Shown in pieces: positions 6,185 to 10,186 of a stretch of DNA of 10,186 nucleotides. The notes below the pieces were generated by a model. It did not search any database. It had not been told where the DNA came from and saw only the letters and a program-made list of their open reading frames with translations. The translations under genes and the position numbers were made by a program. Source of the DNA: Candidatus Thorarchaeota archaeon (GTDB lineage: Archaea > Asgardarchaeota > Thorarchaeia > Thorarchaeales > Thorarchaeaceae); contig WTCK01000197.1 of assembly GCA_013138615.1 (NCBI GenBank), positions 1-10,186 of the forward strand. Reading direction: 5' to 3'. How positions within the stretch are numbered: position 1 is the stretch's first letter; each line of letters starts with the position of its first letter.

Positions 6185-6854
6185 ACCAGTTTCTCGCCAT
6201 CTCATAAGATGCAATCGCTGAACGCTGTGCGCCATGTCTTATTGCATTCATGTGGCCAGGGAGAGCGACCTCAAAGCTAATCTCAGATAGCCTTCTGAGT
6301 GATTCTACCAACTGCCGGGGGCTTCCTGTTGGAAAATCCACTCTTCCGAAGCTGCCCCCAGGGAACATAGTATCTCCCGTGATCATGATACCAGTATCCA
6401 GAATCTCAAGACATACACTGCCTATCGAGTGGCCAGGTGTGTTGTAAACGCGGAGACTAAGGTCTCCGAACTGTACAACCTCCCCTTCCTCAAGGACACC
6501 CTCTATCTTTAGCGGCGGAAGTCGTGCACTGAATGTGTCTGACAGCGTAAGGCTCATGTCCCCTTTGTTAATCATTTCCGCCTCGGCTTTGTGAAGATGC
6601 AACTTTGGGGAGGCTTCCTCAAGCAGGATTGCTACTCCACCTATGTGGTCAATATGACTATGAGTTAGAATCACATCCGTGATGGATCCCATCGATGAAC
6701 CAAGGCTCTCTAATGATTTCTCAAGATGTTCTGCGTTTACGCCTGTCCCGGTATCTATGAGAACCTGCTTATCACCACAATCGAGGAAGGTGATGTTTGA
6801 GTCGAAGGATCTGCTAGTCAGGAAATGAATTGGACCCGAGATGTGTTCGAACAT
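6174..6854 (-). CDS. Metallo-beta-lactamase-fold hydrolase (glyoxalase II-like)
   Basis: This 226-residue protein has all the metal ligands of the metallo-beta-lactamase fold: THSHIDH (64-70), with H65, H67, D69 and H70; H142 in TPGHS; D161 in GDTMF; and H201 in LPGHM. The stretch GDTMFPGGSFGRVDFPTGS after the bridging Asp resembles hydroxyacylglutathione hydrolases and persulfide dioxygenases rather than the RNA-processing branch, and there is no C-terminal extension. The substrate is probably a thioester or other small molecule but cannot be named from sequence. The ATG at 6854 has an excellent Shine-Dalgarno (GGGGTGA, plus-strand 6859-6865) that contains the stop of the upstream PLP-enzyme gene. 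The two genes are only four bases apart and clearly an operon. Its 3' end overlaps the convergent ketopantoate reductase gene by 11 bases. Confidence 0.9.
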   Translation of the reverse strand: MFEHISGPIHFLTSRSFDSNITFLDCGDKQVLIDTGTGVNAEHLEKSLESLGSSMGSITDVILTHSHIDHIGGVAILLEEASPKLHLHKAEAEMINKGDMSLTLSDTFSARLPPLKIEGVLEEGEVVQFGDLSLRVYNTPGHSIGSVCLEILDTGIMITGDTMFPGGSFGRVDFPTGSPRQLVESLRRLSEISFEVALPGHMNAIRHGAQRSAIASYEMARNWFKV

Positions 6855-6858
6855 GACT

Positions 6859-7983
6859 TCACCCCAGATGTTCCATTAGCTTGTCGATGTCGGTTTGAGA
6901 ATTGTAGAAATGAGGGGAAACTCTCAATCGACCATTACGGACCGAGCAGTGTATCCTGTTCTTTGAGAGTTTCTCTAGAATTTTCTCAGCATCAGGAGGT
7001 GCACACGACACTATGGCGGAGTTATATTTCGGGCCGAAGTCGTAGTGCTCAACTCCGTTCTCCTCAAGTCGCTTGCGTAGATACTCTGCATTATCGAGAG
7101 CGGTCCTCTCTCGCGTCTTTGCTGGTATTCCATGAATGGCCTTCAATGACTCAACCATCCCCACATACGTAATGATTGCAGGTGAACCTACCTGAAACAT
7201 TCTTGCATCTGGAATGTGTTCCCTCACGGAATAGGAGAAGTTCATGATGTCCTTCACTCCCCACCATCCGAGGAACTTGGGGCGTACGGTGTCAAAGAGG
7301 CTTTCCTTCAAGTAGATGTAGCCTGCACCAATCGGTCCAAGTAGCCATTTCGCTGCCTGACCTGCGGCAAAGTCCACGCCAATTTTCACAAGATCAGTAT
7401 CTATGTAGCCTGCTGCTTGTATAATGTCTGCTGCAAGGAATCCCCCAACTTCATGTACCGATGCGGCAAGCGATTCCAAGTCTGCTCGGTAACCTGAACC
7501 GAACTGGATCTGGCTTGTCGCGACGACTCGTGTATTCTCATCAATCATCGCCCTAAAGGCATCAACTGGTGCAGCACCCTGTTCGGACTTGACAATCCGG
7601 AGATTAACGCCATAGAGTCTGCTTATGTTCTGCCACGGAACGTAGTTCGCGGGGAATTCTAGGTCACACAGGACAACATTGGATCCCTTGGGATACTTGA
7701 TGCTATGGGCAAGTGCGTTGATACCAGAAGATGTGTTTGGCACTAAGCCATATTGACTGTAATCGCCACCTAGCAGCTTGGCCAGCAGGGTTCGAACTTC
7801 CTTGAGCATCTTTAAGGTGTCCGCAAATTTCCCCTTCGCATACGTCCGATTTACCAAGTGTTGTTTCATCGCATCCACTGTGGTCCTAGGTGGAATGCCG
7901 GTCGATGCATTGTTTAGGTATGTCATGTCTGCGAGAGTGGGGAATAGATCTTCGATATACTCGCGGTCGATTTCAGTTGGCAT
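6859..7983 (-). CDS. Class V aminotransferase-fold PLP enzyme (cysteine desulfurase / isopenicillin-N epimerase-like)
   Basis: This 374-residue fold-type I PLP enzyme has YLNNASTGIPP (22-32), the phosphate-binding NTSSGIN (83-89), the cofactor Asp and partner in AADIIQAAG (184-192, D186), the Schiff-base Lys in AKWLLGPIGAGYIY (K212), and the carboxylate-binding Arg in RLRVSPHFYN (R354). The residue before the Lys is Ala, whereas cysteine desulfurases usually have His there, and the RxGxHC catalytic-cysteine loop of the SufS/NifS type is not seen. A true cysteine desulfurase is therefore less likely than a C-S lyase, epimerase or kynureninase-like enzyme. It is the first gene of an operon with the metallo-beta-lactamase-fold hydrolase. 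The ATG at 7983 has no Shine-Dalgarno but a TATA-like element 32 bases upstream; an overlapping ATG at 7990 is out of frame. The fold is certain and the reaction is not. Confidence 0.9.
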   Translation of the reverse strand: MPTEIDREYIEDLFPTLADMTYLNNASTGIPPRTTVDAMKQHLVNRTYAKGKFADTLKMLKEVRTLLAKLLGGDYSQYGLVPNTSSGINALAHSIKYPKGSNVVLCDLEFPANYVPWQNISRLYGVNLRIVKSEQGAAPVDAFRAMIDENTRVVATSQIQFGSGYRADLESLAASVHEVGGFLAADIIQAAGYIDTDLVKIGVDFAAGQAAKWLLGPIGAGYIYLKESLFDTVRPKFLGWWGVKDIMNFSYSVREHIPDARMFQVGSPAIITYVGMVESLKAIHGIPAKTRERTALDNAEYLRKRLEENGVEHYDFGPKYNSAIVSCAPPDAEKILEKLSKNRIHCSVRNGRLRVSPHFYNSQTDIDKLMEHLG

Positions 7984-8010
7984 GATACATGCCGAGGAAT
8001 CTCAAGTGCT

Positions 8011-8020
8011 GATAAATCTC
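8011..8020 (-). promoter_or_regulatory. Candidate TATA box for the PLP-enzyme operon
   Basis: On the minus strand this reads GAGATTTATC, centred about 32 bases before the ATG at 7983. It would give a leader of about six bases, matching the absence of a Shine-Dalgarno. It was identified by eye only. Confidence 0.4.
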
Positions 8021-8054
8021 TCTACAGATTGAGGTGGATTAAATCCCCCTAAAG

Positions 8055-8062
8055 CCTTTAAG
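8055..8062 (+). promoter_or_regulatory. Candidate TATA box for the GTPase gene
   Basis: CCTTTAAG lies about 35-41 bases before the two possible starts of the GTPase gene, the same spacing as the other first genes here. GATTAAATC at 8037-8045 is an alternative that would give a longer leader. Confidence 0.3.
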
Positions 8063-8093
8063 TCGCATCAACCACTCGTGAAATCGGAGCGGC

Positions 8094-8942
8094 TTGTCGG
8101 TGCTAAGGAGGCTGTTCGGCCGAAAGAAGAAGCGAAAGGAAGAAGATGCTGAAACGGAACGGCATCTTCCTGCGTCGGTCGAATCTGCAAGTAGCACATC
8201 CGTTGTAGATGATATGAGGCCCTCAACCACTGTAGATGTGCCTCGAGGTGTACCACCTCCAATGGGTTACCTTGTCACATCATCTGATGATCTACGGATT
8301 GACGAAGAAGAAACCGCAAAGCTGGCAAAGGAAGCGCATATTTATCCTCAGACCACAGCAGAGATAGTTCCCGGAAGAGTCCTGAAGCGTGATGAACAGG
8401 GACGCATTCATATCAAAATCGTCTTCTATGGTCCTTCGTTATCTGGCAAGACAACCGCCCTCAGATGGCTGTTTGCCAACGTTAGGTCTCTGTCAAAGGG
8501 TAAGATAATCGAGATATCCGACGAACTAGGTCGGACAACCTATTTCGACTTCATTCCTGTGACTGCAAGCAAGGGGATTGTGTTTGATGTCTTCACAGTA
8601 GCCGGACAGCGAAGACACGCAAGAAGCCGCATAGTAGTACTGAAAGATACGGACGGTATCATCTTCATGGCAGACTCTCGCCCTGAGTCCATGAACGAGA
8701 ATCTTGCTTCCATCCAGGAACTGCGAATTGTCCTCGGGACAGATCGTATTGCCACAATGCCTATCATTGTCGCTTTGAATAAGCGGGACTTGCCGAATGC
8801 ACTTCCAATAGATTACATGGTTCGGATGCTCGACGTGGAGGGCTTTCCGGTATTCTCCACAATAGCCACTGAAGGTAAGAACCTGCTCAGAATGTTCCAG
8901 CGGGTATTGAGGGATGCTCTCATCTTCAAGGTTGGGATTTAG
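8094..8942 (+). CDS. MglA-like small Ras-type GTPase with long N-terminal extension
   Basis: This 282-residue protein has about 105 residues of extension before a complete GTPase domain. G1 is GPSLSGKTT (113-121). The switch region GRTTYFDFIPV (146-156) and G3 TVAGQ (168-172, Thr where Ras has Asp) are typical of the MglA branch rather than Ras/Rab. MADSRPESMNENLASI (192-207), G4 NKRD (229-232) and G5 near STIATEG (255-261) complete the fold. The extension opens with a basic patch (RRLFGRKKKRKEED), then a Ser/Pro-rich, probably disordered part and a short helix around DEEETAKLAKEA. The basic start may contact membranes or nucleic acid. No CAAX-type end is present. The start could be TTG at 8094 or GTG at 8100; GGAG at 8086-8089 is four or ten bases away and does not decide it, and TGA at 8079 blocks anything earlier. 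In bacteria MglA works with the Roadblock protein MglB; a Roadblock protein is encoded at 368-730. Confidence 0.9.
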   Translation: MSVLRRLFGRKKKRKEEDAETERHLPASVESASSTSVVDDMRPSTTVDVPRGVPPPMGYLVTSSDDLRIDEEETAKLAKEAHIYPQTTAEIVPGRVLKRDEQGRIHIKIVFYGPSLSGKTTALRWLFANVRSLSKGKIIEISDELGRTTYFDFIPVTASKGIVFDVFTVAGQRRHARSRIVVLKDTDGIIFMADSRPESMNENLASIQELRIVLGTDRIATMPIIVALNKRDLPNALPIDYMVRMLDVEGFPVFSTIATEGKNLLRMFQRVLRDALIFKVGI

Positions 8943-9015
8943 CGGCAATCCTCTAGAACTTACCGAAAAGATTTAGAGCACTGAGAATGCCGTTCGCTTG
9001 AGCCACTGATGCAAT

Positions 9016-9125
9016 AGCCCCGTGGTGTAGCGGTCCAGCATCAGCGGTTCTGGAGCCAAAGAGCTATCATGGTTCTCTGGCGGAGATTCCGTTGGACCCA
9101 GGTTCGAGTCCTGGCGGGGCTACCA
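9016..9125 (+). tRNA. tRNA-Gln(CTG) with 34-base intron and encoded CCA
   Basis: The acceptor stem AGCCCCG (9016-9022) pairs perfectly with CGGGGCT (9115-9121). The D arm is 9025-9041. The anticodon stem AGCGG (9043-9047) pairs with CCGTT (9089-9093) across the intron. The anticodon CTG is at 9050-9052. The T arm is CCAGG/CCTGG around TTCGAGT (9098-9114). A at 9122 is the discriminator, followed by an encoded CCA (9123-9125). Removing 9054-9087 leaves a normal 76-base tRNA. A weak TATA-like stretch (AAGATTTAGA, 8968-8977) lies upstream, and T-runs at 9233-9237 and 9252-9257 could end the transcript, though somewhat far away. Confidence 0.95.
9054..9087 (+). other. tRNA intron at position 37/38 with bulge-helix-bulge
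   Basis: The outer helix is the anticodon stem. The central four pairs are 9048-9051 (TTCT) with 9082-9085 (GGAG), including two G-U pairs. The bulges are exactly three bases each: GGA (9052-9054) and ATT (9086-9088). The inner helix is GCCA (9055-9058) with TGGC (9078-9081). Archaeal splicing endonuclease cuts between the second and third base of each bulge, giving cuts after 9053 and 9087, exactly at the canonical site one base 3' of the anticodon. Confidence 0.9.
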
Positions 9126-9177
9126 TCTTCTTCTAGAAGCCGTTTCGACACCATAACCGCATGGTCAGGGGGGCAAT

Positions 9178-9197
9178 GGAGCCTGTACAGGCCCTCC
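9178..9197. repeat. Hairpin built on a perfect 12-bp palindrome
   Basis: GCCTGTACAGGC (9181-9192) is its own reverse complement. The flanking GGA (9178-9180) can pair with TCC (9195-9197) past a two-base CC bulge, extending the stem. It lies about 55 bases after the tRNA. It may be a transcript-end structure or an operator; no role is demonstrated. Confidence 0.5.
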
Positions 9198-9511
9198 ACA
9201 GCATGGATTCTATTAATAATTAATCCAGTCGATTTTTACACGAACTATTGCTTTTTTCCAAGAAAGATAACATTTATAGGCAAAGATTCGTGATTTTTCA
9301 TTGGAGACACAAGGCCCGCAGGTATGCTCATTATGTAGCGTTCCTGTTTCTTGAGTCTACGTCCCTCCCGGCGGAGATCGACAGGAAGCGGGTCTTCTCC
9401 ACTTTTTCTATGAGTTCATTCATATCTGGAACGGAATCATCCATCTATCTGCTGCTAGGGACCTCTACTTATGACAAGCTTCATATCAGGACCCAGCCAA
9501 GCCGTGCAATT

Positions 9512-9518
9512 GGAAGTG
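9512..9518 (+). promoter_or_regulatory. Shine-Dalgarno of the methyltransferase gene
   Basis: GGAAGTG closely matches the archaeal GGAGGTG target and lies six bases before the ATG at 9525. This favours 9525 over the upstream in-frame ATG at 9471, which has no comparable site. Confidence 0.55.
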
Positions 9519-9524
9519 AATGTT

Positions 9525-10186
9525 ATGGATCGAATCGAGAGTGGCTGGGATGATTATTGGGCTGAAACATTCAGAGTCAAGCATCGCCTTTCTATTCCTG
9601 GCATACAGCAGTATGACAAGATTGTCGTAGACTTCTGCATTGAAAGCTTATCTCTCGAGCCAGGAGCGGAACTCCTTGACATCGCTTGTGGAGCTGGAGA
9701 TCATTGCATCGAGTTTGCCAGGCGCAAACTGAAGGTGACGGGCTTTGACATCTCCAAGCGACTGATAGAGGTGGCCAAGGAACGAGCGAAGGAAGACGGA
9801 GTAGAAGTGAATTTCCTCATTGGAGATATGCGTAAGATGGATTTCTCCAATCGATTCCAAGGTGCAGTGCTATTGAGTCATAGCTTCGGTTTCTTTAATC
9901 ATGAAGAGAACAGAATGGTATTGGAGCGGGCTCATAATGCACTCGCTAAGGGTGGAAAGATGCTTCTCGATTTGATGAATCCGTACCAACTACCACGATT
10001 CCAAACGACTTGGGTTTCACTTGAAGGCGGATATCTCTTGAGTGAGCCGCATGTTCTCGATGCGTCCGCAGGTGTTCTCAAGGGTCGACCTGCCATGTTC
10101 ATCGATGTGGAACAGGGGCACATTGTCCTCATGAATCAGGATGCTCTGTCAAATAACGACATCAGAATGTATACGGCCCTTGAGAT
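9525..10186 (+). CDS. Class I SAM-dependent methyltransferase (3' end outside the window)
   Basis: The frame runs off the window's end, leaving about 220 residues. From ATG 9525 the protein begins MDRIESGWDDYWAETF. It then shows SAM-binding motif I ELLDIACGAGDHCIEFARR, post-I VTGFDIS with the acidic ribose-binding residue, the motif GDMRKMDF that binds the adenine ring, and KGGKMLLDLMNP after the fourth strand. The substrate-side segment that follows (YQLPRFQTTWVSLEGGYLL and on) matches the layout of small-molecule methyltransferases of the Methyltransf_25/UbiE-like type rather than rRNA enzymes. The substrate is not identifiable, and the missing C-terminus holds part of the specificity region. 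The start at 9525 is chosen for its Shine-Dalgarno; ATG 9471 in the same frame would add 18 residues and is the alternative. It stands apart from the genes upstream, with the tRNA and a 400-base gap between. Confidence 0.9.
   Translation, partial: MDRIESGWDDYWAETFRVKHRLSIPGIQQYDKIVVDFCIESLSLEPGAELLDIACGAGDHCIEFARRKLKVTGFDISKRLIEVAKERAKEDGVEVNFLIGDMRKMDFSNRFQGAVLLSHSFGFFNHEENRMVLERAHNALAKGGKMLLDLMNPYQLPRFQTTWVSLEGGYLLSEPHVLDASAGVLKGRPAMFIDVEQGHIVLMNQDALSNNDIRMYTALE

Larger units (their letters stand above)
9126..9524. other. Long gene-free stretch between tRNA-Gln and the methyltransferase
   Basis: About 400 bases hold no convincing gene. The only frame of length (9248-9553) lacks a Shine-Dalgarno, overlaps the methyltransferase start out of frame and has no recognisable motif. 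The stretch contains the palindromes CTTCTAGAAG (9130-9139) and GCCTGTACAGGC (9181-9192), T-runs at 9233-9237 and 9252-9257, and a good TATA-like ATTTATAGG at 9272-9280. The last would start a transcript near 9298 and could give the methyltransferase a leader of about 225 bases or an untranslated RNA. Confidence 0.5.

Noticed and set aside
6859..7983. Calling the PLP enzyme a cysteine desulfurase (SufS/NifS/IscS)
   Set aside because: The His before the Schiff-base Lys and the catalytic-cysteine loop are not seen, so only the class V fold is claimed.
9248..9553. A 101-residue plus-strand frame between the tRNA and the methyltransferase
   Set aside because: No Shine-Dalgarno, no motif, a start inside a T-rich stretch, and it overlaps the methyltransferase start in another frame.

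Overview
The window reads as an archaeal chromosome segment, most plausibly from an Asgard (Thorarchaeia-like) archaeon. The archaeal assignment is firm. It contains the pantoate kinase / phosphopantothenate synthetase pair that archaea use in place of bacterial PanC and CoaA. It has a tRNA gene interrupted at position 37/38 by an intron with a bulge-helix-bulge, T/A-rich TATA-like boxes about 32-40 bases ahead of several start codons, and frequent GTG/TTG starts. The Asgard suggestion is weaker. It rests on a Roadblock/LC7 protein, an MglA-type GTPase with a long N-terminal extension, and a membrane-anchored protein fragment, and no marker gene proves it.

Layout. 2-268 (+): C-terminal end of a single-pass membrane protein. 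368-730 (+): Roadblock/LC7 protein. 731-1035: no gene, two short perfect hairpins between converging genes. 1036-2277 (-): bifunctional CoaBC. 2433-3368 (+): 311-residue protein of unknown function, divergent from coaBC. 3476-6184 (+): three-gene operon of pantoate kinase, phosphopantothenate synthetase and ketopantoate reductase. 6174-7983 (-): two-gene operon of a class V PLP enzyme followed by a metallo-beta-lactamase-fold hydrolase, converging on and overlapping ketopantoate reductase by 11 bases. 8094-8942 (+): MglA-like small GTPase. 9016-9125 (+): intron-containing tRNA-Gln(CTG) with encoded CCA. 9126-9524: no convincing gene. 9525-end (+): class I SAM-dependent methyltransferase, cut by the window edge.

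How the genes fit together. Four enzymes cover successive CoA steps: ketopantoate to pantoate (PanE-type reductase), to 4-phosphopantoate (pantoate kinase), to 4'-phosphopantothenate (synthetase), then cysteine ligation and decarboxylation to 4'-phosphopantetheine (CoaBC). The unknown 311-residue gene sits between the two halves of this pathway and is the best candidate for something undescribed, though only its position supports a link. The Roadblock protein and the MglA-like GTPase are the archaeal counterparts of an MglB/MglA regulator-GTPase pair but lie 7.4 kb apart.

Expression pattern. First genes of transcripts (coaBC, pantoate kinase, the PLP enzyme) have a TATA-like box close to a start with no clear Shine-Dalgarno, consistent with leaderless mRNAs. 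Internal operon genes (ketopantoate reductase, the hydrolase) have strong Shine-Dalgarno sequences that overlap the end of the preceding gene. I see no CRISPR array, insertion sequence or sign of recent transfer.
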